Below, piece by piece: positions 24,765 through 36,000 of a DNA stretch of 64,000 nt. The position numbers and the translations under genes were made by a program. Source of the DNA: Chlamydoabsidia padenii (Eukaryota > Mucoromycota > Mucoromycetes > Mucorales > Cunninghamellaceae); assembly GCA_025330725.1 (NCBI GenBank), contig JAIWND010000011.1, positions 186,001-250,000 on the forward strand, read 5' to 3'. The notes under the pieces were generated by a model. It had not been told where the DNA came from. It did not search any database and was given only the letters and a program-made list of their open reading frames with translations. Positions within the stretch are counted from its first letter, which is position 1, and each line of letters begins with the position of its first letter.

Positions 24765-25441
24765 ATAAAGTTTAAAAGGAAAAATATAAAGTATTAAAAT
24801 AAAAACTTGTGTAATATATATATAAAAGAAAATGAAAGTGTTCACATGAATTGAATGGTAGGATGAAAAGAGAAGGGAAGAAAAGGAAAAATAAAAATCC
24901 AGAGATATATCAAAATATTCAAACCCCGAACATGACCCTCCTCCACACACACACACACACACACACACACTTTGGATTCCTATTGGGAAACACAAATCAT
25001 AGGATGTTATGACAGATTGATCGGAAGCACTCCCTTGTTCTTTGATCAGCGTTTTTAGTCATTGCAATAACAGTGTAAAGGGAGAGTGATCTTGGTGAAG
25101 GGGCACCACGGAATCTTTGTTCCTACCATTTTGACTCACCAAAGGGTTGTCATCCCGTCACCCGCCGGATTCATTTTCGTCCTGCTTTTTATTTCATATC
25201 CCGCCCATCCCGCGAAAACGAGAAAGGGTTCCCTAAAGTATAGATAGATGGGATCCACGTGTCGTCGGCAACCCCACAACCGAGTACATTATTAAAACAA
25301 CCATTGGGCAAAGTCTAGTTTAGTTTAATTTAGTTTATTGTGTTGAGAGATTGTTTTCAAATACATAAAAAAAAAAAAAAGGAGGCATCTATAATACAAC
25401 GAAGGAGAGAGAGAGACAGAGTAGGGGGATAACATCTAATT
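24765..25441. other. Intergenic region, DUF8032 protein promoter / PPR gene 3' end
   Basis: It holds a (CA)n repeat at 24944-24970 and an AAACCCCG variant of the promoter word at 24921-24928, both in the promoter of the DUF8032 gene. A second GC-rich patch with ATATCCCGC and CATCCCGCG lies around 25190-25215. No gene seen. Confidence 0.55.
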
Positions 25442-26737
25442 CTATTTTGACGAAGAGGATTCATAGGGCTTGAGAGAGGATTCATAAGACCTAACCAGAC
25501 GTTCGACTTCTTGATCCCGATTATGCTTATTATGAATTCGAATCAAGTGGCGATACATGGATTGAAGAGGACGTAATTCATACATTTGTTGGACCAAATC
25601 AAGCAAGCGTTCAGCCACCCCCGGACGATTGCGTTTGAGCGCTTCATGTCGAAACACATGGTTAAACGACACAATATTAGGCTTAATCCCACGGGTTTCC
25701 ATTTCCTTCAAGAGTTCCTTGGCCTTTTTAATGTCGCTCTTTTTACAATACCATCGGATCAATGCGTTGTAAGTCGTCAAGGTCGGTTTGATACCCAATT
25801 CTGGCATCAATTTGGTATGAATCATTTCCAATCCCATTGTATTCCCATGACGACCATGAGCATCGATCAATGCCATCATTGTATCTACGGTAGGTGTCAT
25901 GATAGGTTGGCGGATAGGTGCATGGCGAGATAACGTGGCGACTTTTCGGCCCAGAGTAGGTTCACGTTGAGGATGTAAAAGAGTGCCCAGTCGTTTGGTA
26001 GGAGTAGTTGTAGTAGGAGGAGTAATAAACACCCGATTAAAGATTCGATCCACTTCGGCCACATCACCCAAATGACCATAAGCATCCATCAGAGTATTAT
26101 AAGAAAAGGTATTAGGCTGCAACCGAGTCAGCATATTGTTGAAGATCCCAGGTACTTTTTCAGGTTGTTTGCTTTGAATGGCCGCCATCATGTATCCATT
26201 GTAACTATACACATCAGGTGCCAAATCCCATAAAGACGTTCTGCTTGATTTCTCGGTGAGTTCAGACCAAATACGTTCCGTCAAGGTCCAATCACTAGCA
26301 CGACCAGCAAACCCCAACATGTGGTTGTAATCACGAATATCTGGTGTATGGTTATAATGTTTCATATTGGCCCAGATCATCAACAGTCGTTCCTTGATGG
26401 CGACAATTTCATCAGGACCATAGGTAACCAGGCGTTGTAGCCCGAGAGATCGTAAGGTGATGGAATGGTATTCACTTGGTAAACGACCCACATTATTAGC
26501 TTGATGAATCGTCATATAGTTGGTCCACACCGCTTGTTGATCACCTTTTCGAATCGCCTGTAAGAGTTTGTGGTAGCCCGGCACTTTGGCACCATGTTGT
26601 TTGAGACGATGAGGATCAATCACACCACCATGACCATGTCGTTTGGAAGATAACAAGGTCCCCAAAGGACGTGATGGCCGTAATATTAGTGAGCCGCCTT
26701 GTTGTCGAGATGCAAGTGTTTTCAAAACAGTTGACAT
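25442..26737 (-). CDS. Mitochondrial pentatricopeptide-repeat (PPR) protein
   Basis: A single-exon gene of 431 aa. The ATG at 26737 is preferred because the same frame further upstream is T-rich leader sequence. The N-terminus (STVLKTLASRQQGGSL, Arg-rich, no acids) looks like a mitochondrial presequence. PPR units are visible: DIRDYNHMLGFAGRASDWT, DVYSYNGYMMAAIQ, NTFSYNTLMDAYGHLGDV, TVDTMMALIDAHGRHGN, TLTTYNALIRWYCKKSD with AKELLKEMETRGIKP, and NIVSFNHVFRHEAL. Such proteins bind organelle RNA for processing or translation; the target cannot be told. An exact AAATCCCG word at 26826 lies 89 bp upstream and is shared with the divergent lectin gene. Confidence 0.88.
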   Translation of the reverse strand: MSTVLKTLASRQQGGSLILRPSRPLGTLLSSKRHGHGGVIDPHRLKQHGAKVPGYHKLLQAIRKGDQQAVWTNYMTIHQANNVGRLPSEYHSITLRSLGLQRLVTYGPDEIVAIKERLLMIWANMKHYNHTPDIRDYNHMLGFAGRASDWTLTERIWSELTEKSSRTSLWDLAPDVYSYNGYMMAAIQSKQPEKVPGIFNNMLTRLQPNTFSYNTLMDAYGHLGDVAEVDRIFNRVFITPPTTTTPTKRLGTLLHPQREPTLGRKVATLSRHAPIRQPIMTPTVDTMMALIDAHGRHGNTMGLEMIHTKLMPELGIKPTLTTYNALIRWYCKKSDIKKAKELLKEMETRGIKPNIVSFNHVFRHEALKRNRPGVAERLLDLVQQMYELRPLQSMYRHLIRIHNKHNRDQEVERLVRSYESSLKPYESSSSK

Positions 26738-26923
26738 GGAATAAAGGGAAAGAAAAGGGAGGGAGGGAGAGTAAACATCAAAAAAATAAAATAAAAAAAA
26801 AATAAAAAAAAGCAATCGATTTTTAAAATCCCGCTTTGTCCAATCAGTTACAAGCTTACTCACAAGGGGCTCACATCCTGGGTTTGAATCCAGAAAGCTT
26901 TACTTTCTTTTCTTCTTTTTTCC

Positions 26924-27588
26924 ATGGACCATTTCCCTGAAGGCTACTTTTATATCCAATCTCGGGCATCTCTTAAAGTGGTTGATGGTAATTACTTGCA
27001 GACATTAAAAAGTACTAAATCTTACTCTTGATTTACTTTAGTGGATGGGGCTTCTTTGAAGGTAAAACCCAAGGGTGCAGTTATGCAATGATAACTAATC
27101 TTTCTCTTACGTAGGACGATGCTACCATCTTATTATGGACACCTAAACACAATAGTGATGATCGAGATAACCAGTTGTTTTACTATCAAGGCAAGTATAG
27201 TAGTGTAGCCTTTGATTGACTCACTCACTTTTTTTTAATTTTTTTTATTCCAGATGGCTTTCTCATTAATAAACATTCGGGAAAAGTAGTGGACATTCGT
27301 GGTGGACCTATCGTGGAAGGAGCACGGATCATTCAGTACAGTCAAAAACTCGTAGCGGATGCACAAAATCAACGATGGGGATACAATAGTAAAGAAGGCT
27401 ACATTTATGTCTTGTCCGATCCACGATTTGTCCTCGACGTGCGTGGTATGGAGGATGGCTCACGGTTGGTCTTGCATCATAAAAAATATGCACTGGATCC
27501 TACGAATCAAACTCAATTATGGGATCTCGTCCCGGCAGGCAAGGTGCGTGCTGAGCGGGAAGTTTTATTTGAAACCAACTTTTTATGA
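26924..27588 (+). CDS. Beta-trefoil (ricin-B-type lectin fold) protein
   Basis: A 164-aa protein without signal peptide, from exons 26924-26987, a 20-nt exon 27042-27061, 27115-27190 and 27254-27588. Repeated blocks of the form YFYIQSRASLKVVDV, DGFLINKHSGKVVDIRGG and IYVLSDPRFVLDVRG, each followed by a stretch ending in a hydrophobic Q-x-W-like turn (NQLFYY, NQRWGY, QTQLWDLVP), indicate three beta-trefoil lobes of the R-type lectin family. Such intracellular fungal lectins bind glycans or act as scaffolds; the ligand is unknown. The last intron begins GCAAGT, a GC-AG intron, required to keep the frame (CAA G|AT GGC). Transcribed divergently from the PPR gene with 186 bp between starts. Confidence 0.8.
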
Positions 27589-27589
27589 C

Positions 27590-27615
27590 GGCGGGATTTG
27601 AAGGCGGGATTTGAA
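27590..27615 (-). promoter_or_regulatory. Tandem pair of the AAATCCCG promoter element
   Basis: GGCGGGATTTGAA is repeated twice head to tail with no spacer (27590-27602 and 27603-27615), 70-95 bp before the SDR start codon and just after the lectin stop codon. Each copy contains the recurrent CGGGATTT word. Confidence 0.5.
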
Positions 27616-27684
27616 AATTAATAAACTATAAAAAAAACCCCTCTCTCTCTCTCTCTCTACCTGTCTTCTTCTTCATTGTACACA

Positions 27685-28670
27685 ATGTCTGGTCCTGTCT
27701 ATTTGGTAACTGGTGCTTCTAAAGGAATTGGTAAAGCCATTACTCTGTTAGCTCTTACAAAAGTCAATGCTCGTGTGGTGGCGGTGGCTCGTAGTCAAGA
27801 ACTCTTGACATCCTTGAAATCTCAAGTCCAGGATGAACATCCATCTTTAAGTGATCATTTGGAAATTATTACTGGGGATGTCTGTGATGAACAAACTGGT
27901 CGTCGTGCTGTCAAAGTCGCTTTGGATAAATGGGGTCGTCTGGATACTGTTATTGCTAATGCTGGGTGAGTCCCCGAAAAAAAAAGTATGACAGGTTGCT
28001 AAACTAACGATTTTATTATTATAGTGTATTGGAACCCATTGCTTCGGTCAGTGACAGCTCTGTAGAAGGATGGAAACAGTAAGTTTATCTACCAACATTC
28101 ACACACACCTTTTAACATATCTTTTTATGTTCATACCTGTAGTTTATTCGACGTTAATTTTTTTTCGGTGATCTCTTTGGTTCAAGAAACCATTCCTCAT
28201 TTGCGTAAAAGTAAAGGAACAATCATCATGATTTCCTCTGGTGCGGCTATTAAAGGATATCGAGCCTGGGGTGCCTATGGAGCGTAAGTACCAGCTAGGA
28301 GAAAAAAAAAAGAATAACATGATAAACTCAACTTTTTGTTGCTAATTCCACTAGATCTAAAGCGGCTATGAATCATTTGGGTATGACATTGGCGGCAGAA
28401 GAACCCGATATTACGACATTATCCATTCGTCCAGGTGTGGTGGATACAGGCATGCAACAATTGATTCGTGACAAGGGACAAGAAGCAATGAAGGATGATC
28501 ATGGCAAGTTTGTGGAATTACATCGAGATGGAAAATTGTTATCGGCTGAAGACCCTGCTCATGTCATTGTCACCTTGGCTATCAACCCTCCTCAAGATCG
28601 ATCGGGCCAATTCCTTAGTTGGGATGATCCTGCTTTATCCGCTTACAGAAGACCCGAAGCACAAATGTAG
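27685..28670 (+). CDS. Short-chain dehydrogenase/reductase, YIR035C/IRC24-like
   Basis: An NAD(P)-dependent reductase with Rossmann fold, 263 aa, from exons 27685-27965, 28025-28078, 28143-28283 and 28355-28670. The cofactor motif TGASKGIG is at residues 9-16, NAG at about 92-94, the catalytic Ser in IIMISSG at about 142 and YGASK (catalytic Tyr and Lys) at about 156-160. The C-terminal RPGVVDTGMQ and SGQFLSWDDP stretches match the small fungal group that includes yeast YIR035C and Irc24 (benzil reductase-like). The natural substrate is unknown. Twin copies of the promoter word lie just upstream. The stop codon is 41 bp from that of the convergent PH gene. Confidence 0.9.
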
Positions 28671-28711
28671 TATAGTTTATTACTTATTTATTCAAATGCT
28701 CAATTAATTAA

Positions 28712-29448
28712 TTAATAAAAATGTATTCTTCTTTTAAATAAACCCCACTTGTTTTTACTACTGGAAGAAACCTGTTGTCCTCGATGTGGACAGGTTTGAA
28801 TTGCTAGTTTGGATTGCCCGATAATGACCGTGGCCATATTAGGATGGTGACGGTAATGGGTGCGTGCCAAAGTGACAAAATTCGGCATACGCTGATGGTC
28901 AATATCCATACTGATATTAATGGCGGCTTGGATTTGTTCGATCCATTCCACCATCTGGGCCAATCGATACTCGTCTTGTCGTGGTCGTAGTAAGATTTGT
29001 TCCCCTGTTCGAGGCGAATACAATCGAATGGTATACGGTCGTTGGGGATAATCATAGGCCCAACCTACCTCGGCACCTTGTAACCCATGCATTAATAACA
29101 CCGAGGTCGGAGTTCTCATCGTGCTGGTAGCAGCCAATAAAGTGCCATGCAATTGAACAAAGTGTCTCCTAAACAACCCTCCGTCAATATGCATCTCTCT
29201 CTCTCTCTTTTTGAACGTGTACAGACTTACTTCCATCGTCGGTTCGTGGACGGTTGATTGTGATGATCCATTTCTCTTTTGATCATCATCATCCCAGATT
29301 TCATGACTGAACAGGTATAAGAAGGTAGTATTTCATCATCCTCATCTTTGACAGGTGACACAAGGCTCGGTGATACTGTGTTTCTTCGTTTCTTCTTCTT
29401 TTGGGTACTCGAAGAAGAGTCCATGATAGATTGTAGAATGGATAACAT
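28712..29448 (-). CDS. Small PH-domain protein
   Basis: A 224-aa protein in two exons, 29448-29231 and 29168-28712. After a Ser/Lys-rich head, residues about 40-150 form one pleckstrin-homology domain: LPSYTCSVMKSGMMMIKRE, then RRWKRHFVQLHGTLLAA across the intron, GWAYDYPQRPYTIRLY, QILLRPRQDEYRLAQMVEWI and QIQAAINIS with the conserved Trp of the final helix. A basic C-terminus (KNKWGLFKRRIHFY) could help membrane binding. The likely role is recognition of phosphoinositides; partner and pathway are unknown. The promoter (29449-30013) is shared with the divergent TRP2 gene. Confidence 0.75.
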
Positions 29449-30013
29449 GTTGTTGAAATACAAAAAAAAAAAAGAAGGGTCGAAATGAAAAAGAAAGGAT
29501 CAAAGGAATAATAAAAATGCATGCCCTTGCATGAATTGCTCAACCCATGGTTTCTTCCAAAAGAGGTAACTCCCTATCCATTTTGTTTAAGGATGGTGGT
29601 TAAAGAAAATCATGCCAAATACCAACTAGTTCAAATCCCGACAGTAAACCCTGACGACCGATCTCGCTCCAAAGGAAACATGAGCGAGCCACCACTGCCA
29701 CCCCCTTTTTTCTCGTTTTACCGTTCTGTAAACAAACAAATAAAAGATATATCTTTATTATTGACCCAATTTTCTCCTATTGAGGACCAACATGTTATCT
29801 AGTTTATTGTTTGGTTTCGAGTATGTAGAGAGAGAAAGGTCTCTAATGGTGGTCTGTATCGGAATTTCAATTTTACAAAAAAAAAAAAAGATCTGTCCCA
29901 CTGGCGGTGACTCATTTATAAACCAACTAGAATCCAACGGGTCTATCTCTTTCTCTTTAACTTTTTACTTCTCTCTCTTTCTCTCTCTTTATTATATAAC
30001 CATCAGCAACATC
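29449..30013. promoter_or_regulatory. Divergent promoter, PH gene / TRP2
   Basis: The 565 bp between divergent start codons hold paired GCATGAAT/CATGCA words around 29519-29535, an exact AAATCCCG at 29633-29640, a Gcn4-type site at 29908-29914 and a CT-rich leader before the TRP2 ATG. No gene seen. Confidence 0.55.
29908..29914 (+). promoter_or_regulatory. Gcn4/CpcA-type site (TGACTCA)
   Basis: Exact general amino-acid control element, about 105 bp upstream of the anthranilate synthase start codon, where fungal cross-pathway control would be expected to act. Confidence 0.6.
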
Positions 30014-31791
30014 ATGTCTATAAAATTACAACCCAGTTTGGACAATGTCAAGACCATAGTGGCAGAAAAACAAGGCAACACCATTCCCATCTATGCCGAA
30101 CTCGATGCTGATTTCTTAACACCTGTTTCAGCCTACCTCAAAGTAGCTGATAAATGCGATTACTCCTTCTTGTTCGAATCAGTTGCTGGTGGGGAAACTA
30201 TTGGTCGATACTCTTTTATTGGTGCTGGTAAGTAAAACACGCATCTTTTTTTTGAATGTTGACTCTCACTATTTTTGTTCTAGATCCTTATAAACTATTG
30301 AAGGTGGGTCCTGACCAAGATATCCAAGGTGATCCTTTAACTGCTGTTGAAAAAGAATTGGAACCTATCAAATATGTCAAAGTACCTGGTTTACCCAGCT
30401 TTACAGGTAATATCACACAAACAAAAGCGACTCTTTTGACGACTCACATATATATTAAGGTGGTGCGGTTGGTTATGTTGGATTTGATTGCTTTGAATAC
30501 TTTGAACCCAGTGTGAAAGGTAGCGACAGCCTGGCCGATCCTATAGGCATCCCCGATGCCGTTTTCATGCTCTGCGACACCCTAGTGATCTTTGACCGTG
30601 TGCGACAACTCATCAACGTGGTCTCACATTACCGTAGCGACAGCCAAGACCCAGCAGTGATCGAACAAGAATACGCACGAGCGGCCGGCGAAATCGAAAC
30701 CACCGTCATGTTATTGAACCAAGACACTATCCCCAAGGTACCTCAACCACCCGTGGTGCTCGGCCAACAAGCGACATCCAATGTAGGCAAACAAGGCTAT
30801 ATGGATTTCGTCTCGACCCTGAAACATCATATCAAGGAAGGCGATATTTTCCAAACTGTGCCCTCCCAACGACTGGCACGACCTACCACCCTTCACCCCT
30901 TCAACGTGTATCGCCATTTACGCTCTCTCAACCCTTCACCCTACATGTTTTACGTCAACCTCAAAGGGTTCACGATCGTCGGTGCTTCGCCGGAAATGCT
31001 CACCAAGGTCCAAGACCGTGTGGTGTATACTCATCCTATTGCCGGTACACGTAAACGAGGCAAGACGCCCCAGGAAGATCAAGCGTTGGCGGCTGATTTA
31101 CTGGCGGATCCTAAGGAACGTGCAGAACATGTCATGTTGGTGGATCTTGGTCGGAACGATGTCAATCATGTATGTGAACCTGCCTCGGTCAAGGTGGATA
31201 AATTGATGGAGATTGAAATGTATTCTCATGTCATGCATATCGTGTCCAATGTCTCGGGGACGTTACGGTCTGATCAATCGCCGTTTGATGCGTTCCGGGC
31301 CATCTTCCCTGCTGGTACTGTATCTGGTGCTCCTAAAATCAAGGCTGTGGAACTTATTCGGAAACTGGAAAAAGAAAAACGAGGCGTCTACGCTGGGTAA
31401 AGTTTTAAAAAGGAAAAGGAAAAAAAAAAATGGGTCGGTATCTAATATGGGTTTATGCTTTTTTTTTTTTTTTTTTTTATCTAGTTCGGTTGGACACTTT
31501 GATTATTCTGGTGATTTGGATACCTGTATTGCCATTCGGACAATGCTGTTTAAGGATGGTGTAGCCTATCTTCAAGGTAAAAAAAAAAAAAAAAAGGAAG
31601 GAAACAAAAAAAAGTGTCAATCATTCATAATGTCTTTTTTATTTTGCATAGCTGGTGGTGGCATTGTATATGATTCGGTTGAAGAAGAAGAATACCAAGA
31701 AACAATGAACAAGATGGGATCTAATCTGGCCACGATTACTCAATGTGAACAAAAGATTTGGGAACAACAACAAGCTGAATCATCATCATAG
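30014..31791 (+). CDS. TRP2: Anthranilate synthase component I
   Basis: Converts chorismate to anthranilate, the first committed step of tryptophan synthesis, using ammonia from the glutaminase subunit. Exons are 30014-30227, 30284-30406, 30460-31396, 31485-31576 and 31652-31791, giving 501 aa, the usual size. Visible family features are [13 protein letters not shown] feedback-site sequence ([16 protein letters not shown]), [15 protein letters not shown] and [11 protein letters not shown] of the chorismate-binding domain, DLGRNDV, SYSHVMH-like [12 protein letters not shown], and [11 protein letters not shown]. No glutaminase domain is fused; it must be encoded elsewhere. A TGACTCA site upstream suggests Gcn4/CpcA control, and the LFES motif suggests tryptophan feedback inhibition. 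All introns are GT-AG. Confidence 0.97.
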
Positions 31792-33044
31792 TCATAGTTA
31801 GTCTATAGTCTTTACACAATGAAATAAAAAACTTGCTTATCATCCATCTGTAATTCAAACGCCGCTCAGGGGTCATGATTATTAACCGAATTATTGAGTG
31901 GGTTGTTTCTTCCTTCTTTCCTTTTCTATCCATCTCATATTTTTATGTGTAGCCTGTTGTATTGATAGCTGGTGATTTGATATCACTTTGGTAACACTTG
32001 ATCTGGCCCACACAATACCTAACTCTACTTTATTTTCTTTTACTTTAGGTATCAACATGACAACTTGATCTACAAGTATATTCTTGCATGTTTATATCGA
32101 AAAGGATCTTTGCGTGAAGAGGAGGATTCGACATGATAAGACGGACTTGTAAAAACCACGCGCTGAATCATCACAATGGCGGAACGGAAAAACCTCTCAC
32201 TGATCAGGAGGATCATGATACATACTCTAACCTTCTTTTTTTTTTTTTGTGTATGTTGAAAGGGTTTATACTCTTCTTGTAAACATATTGGCCAAACTAG
32301 CAAGTGTTTTTAACCATCGTGACCCAAAGTAGTGATAGTTTAACAAATTTAATAATAGTAGCAAAGTTTATATATATATATATATGTATATATGACTAAA
32401 ATAATAAAACGCTATTCCATCTATCTGTCTCTTATCTATACTGTTTTTGATATCTTTGTTACTTTAGGCAGACTTATCTCTTGGTTATTGCATTATTAAT
32501 AAGGGCAATGGAACTATTGGCTATTGTCGATCTCCAGCTATACAGGTTAGTATACCCGAACCTCGTGGATGTGGCGAGTATGGTCCAACTCCGCCTTGCC
32601 ACTTTGAATACATGGCATGATTATAATGTTATTCGTTCTTCCATGGTAATGAATTATATAATAAATTATGTTCTGTCTGTGTGTGGTTAAAAAAGGACAA
32701 CAATCCACGTTCTTTTTTGAAATCCCGAACCCAATGGTCTTTGATAGCAGGTCTTTTCTTTTCCAAAAGCACGCTACGTTATCTTTTTAAGCATATTACT
32801 GGGATATAGATGAATGATCCTGTATTTCATGATACAAAAAGGACATGATTTTCATGAAAACCGGATCGTATCATCCAACTGTGGTATTACCGTGGCAAAA
32901 AAAAGGTTACACAATAGTAAGGTGAAACTAATTTACTTGTATTTCAAATCCCGCATTGTTTTTTTCCTTGTCCAAAAGTGAACCCCAATTTTTTTTTTGA
33001 TCCTTCTCTTCTCCCTTTACATTTTTTTTTATTTAATTTATTTA
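31792..33044. other. Intergenic region, TRP2 / RasGEF
   Basis: 1.25 kb without a supportable gene. It holds a (TA)n stretch at about 32369-32392, two exact AAATCCCG words (32720-32727 and 32946-32953, the second 99 bp before the RasGEF ATG) and T tracts. A short Cys-containing frame at 32468-32620 follows an acceptor-like TTTAG but has no start codon or upstream exon I can find. Confidence 0.5.
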
Positions 33045-36000
33045 ATGGCCCTACCCGAAATCAAATGCCGAGTACGTGCAATATACCCCTTCCAGTCTAA
33101 TGAACGGGCTTCTTTATCCTTCAACCCTGGTGACGAAATCGATGTCTTGACCCAACTCGACTCTGGTTGGTGGGATGGTTGGTAAGTTGTTGAAAAGAAA
33201 AGAAAGGCTTTGTTAAAAAGGGAAAATAGGCAACTGATCCTTTTTGACAACAACGAGCACTTGTGTGGGAATTAAATGTCTGTATTAGCTAATCGTTTAT
33301 TGTATTTATTTATATAGGTGTAATGGTATGAGGGGTTGGTTCCCTTGTAACTATGTTGAAGTCATTCGGGACGATGCCTTTGATCATTATGGAACTATGG
33401 GACTTGCTCAAGAAGTTGGAAATGAATCTATCGACAGTGCTCCAGCCTCTCGCCAAAAACAACAACAACAACAACAACGTCCTGTACGCCAAAGACATAA
33501 CAATACCGTTCGTAGTGTCAATAGCAACAGCAGCAGTGCCACTAGCTCAGTATATCAACAACCTTCTTCACAACGTCTTGTCAAACCACAAAAGAAGAAT
33601 CAAACGAATGGTATGGATCATCGATTATCATTCCTTGCTTATCCACAACAACAGCAACAAGATTGGTCCACTACAAAATCCACCACTCCACGATATCAAC
33701 CAGACGAAGAGGAGGAAGACGATTTACGATCCGATGCCAGTATGGATAGCCGACTACCTGAAGGATGGACTTTAATGTTGGCCGATGATGGGAAAACAAG
33801 TTATTATTATAATCATTTGACAGGCGGTATGCGATTTAAACATCCTGGATTATCCGACTCTGATAACGAATACGATAGTGCGAATGAAGACGATCCTCCC
33901 ATGATAGAAAACAACAAGAACAACAATAGCGCCATTCAACTCGGTGAATCGTCCTCTTCTCCTGCCTTTTCACCTACACCAATGACTCACTTTTTTGAAG
34001 AACGGAAAATCATTACTGCTGATGCTTTGAAACGACTCAGTATGGCTTCTAGTGATGATGGTGAATCTCGGCAGTTGCAACAGCAGCAACCATCGTACGA
34101 TTATATGGCTGATACTCAAAATCATATGGTTGATGATGATGATGATGATGATAATGTTGAAAAGGTAAACAAAACAGGCACTTGACTGACTGACTGACTG
34201 GCTTGTATATATATATATATAGATGATGGAATCCTGGGTACAAAGGGAAACTCCACAAGGCCGACCTTACTTTTGTAATTTAATTACACAAGAAACTACC
34301 TGGAATTATGATGATATCGATCCTGCTACTGGACATCTGGTAAGAGAGGCATTATTTGATCTCAATGAAAGGAAAGAAAAAAAACATCTCATTCACATTT
34401 TTTTCTTTTTCACGAAATAGCGATCGGCACAAGATGATACATCAAGTCAAGAATCTGATCAACATGGACCCGATACACCAACCACACATGGAAACTCATC
34501 TGGTGACGGAATGGACAAACTCAGGACAGAACAAGATCAAACATCAATGGAACCCCCCATGACATGGTCCACTCTCTCATCCGATATTGCCTTGTCCATC
34601 CACCAACTCAACACGGTAGCTCAACAAAACCAACGACACAAACTCATGGCACATACATCTACTGTGGTGGAAACAATCCGTATCATGCTGTATGCCAGTG
34701 GCTCGATGGAAAAAGATGTCTCTCAAACCCAAGACCCTGCACTTCGTGAACCTCGACGGACTGTCATGGCGTCCTTATCCAAATTGGTTCTCTCGGCGAA
34801 AATGGCATCGGAAGCCACGGATGGTGGTCTATCTGAATCGGTGGTCAAGGTCCAACGGGATGCTGGCGACGTGCTCTCCTCGGTGCGGAACTTTGTCACG
34901 ACATGTCAACAATGTCAAGTCCAAGTGGCTCATGTGGATCCTCGGCTGATTGATTCGCCTGATTATATCTCGGGACATGCCAATATGAATAACAAGACAA
35001 TGATAGCGACCATGAAGAAACTACAACAAGAAGATAATCATCCTAACCCCGCCATTACTACCATCAGTATTCCAACCCCTACCACATCCACCGGTCTAGC
35101 CACACCATCCACCATGAAACTATCCGATTCGGGGGTAGCCATGGTACAAAAGGCAAAGTATCCTCTGAATCAAGATCTCGTAGTCAGTTTACGCACTCAT
35201 GGGAATCAAATCTATGGATCAACAGATGCACTCTCCACCTCGGTGTCCTATTTATTGAACCTCTATCGCACGACAGATGATGATCAACAACAACAGCGTC
35301 TTCTCCATCAAAACCATCCTGTTTATGAAGATACACCTGAAGAAGAAAATGGAAAAGCCAATGTCGTCCACCTCTTCCGTAGTCTATCTGCCCACCTCAG
35401 TCAATTCCTTAGTATCCTCGAGGATATCGATGTACCGGTGATTACTGATGTAGATCAAGAATTACCTTCGTTTAGACCCTATCGGTCTGATAAACAACAA
35501 TTGTATAATGGTGTGGGAGAATTATTCGGTACGGTGCAACAATTGACGGATCAAATGAACGAACGCACTCGAGCAGGTCAAGCCATCGATCAAGCCATTC
35601 AAAAGGTGGAACGTACTATTGAAGGGATCTTGATGGATGTAGCTGAAATGGTGATTCAACGACATGCTTGGATGGTACGACAAGAAGAAGCGATACAGAA
35701 CAAGAATAATGGACCATCATCCACCATACCACCACCAACAACAATAGCAGCAGGGACAACCACTACTACAACCACTACTAATAACAACAATATACCACCT
35801 GTTGATGGATTGATCTCGGTTGGTGGTGATCTCACTATATCACCTATCACTCCTCACTTTTATGATGCTCCTTCAGATGAACACTGTGAAGAATTCAGTA
35901 CTAGTCCTTCGGCAACAACCATGATCAGTGGTCTTGAAGATTCTCGTCGACGGGGTACATTGGCTTCTTTACGAAAACGCACTAAACCATTGGATGACAA

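Noticed and set aside
26850..26900. tRNA-like segment with GGTTTGAATCC between the PPR and lectin genes
   Set aside because: Only a T-arm-like hairpin can be drawn. No acceptor, D or anticodon arm fits, and the flanking AAGCTT words pair only because they are palindromic.
27214..27227. TGACTCA inside the lectin gene
   Set aside because: It lies in an intron and not near a start codon of an amino-acid gene; chance occurrence is likely.
32468..32620. Short Cys-containing frame after an acceptor-like TTTAG, resembling a small secreted protein
   Set aside because: No start codon or signal-peptide exon could be found upstream and the four Cys do not match a family I know.
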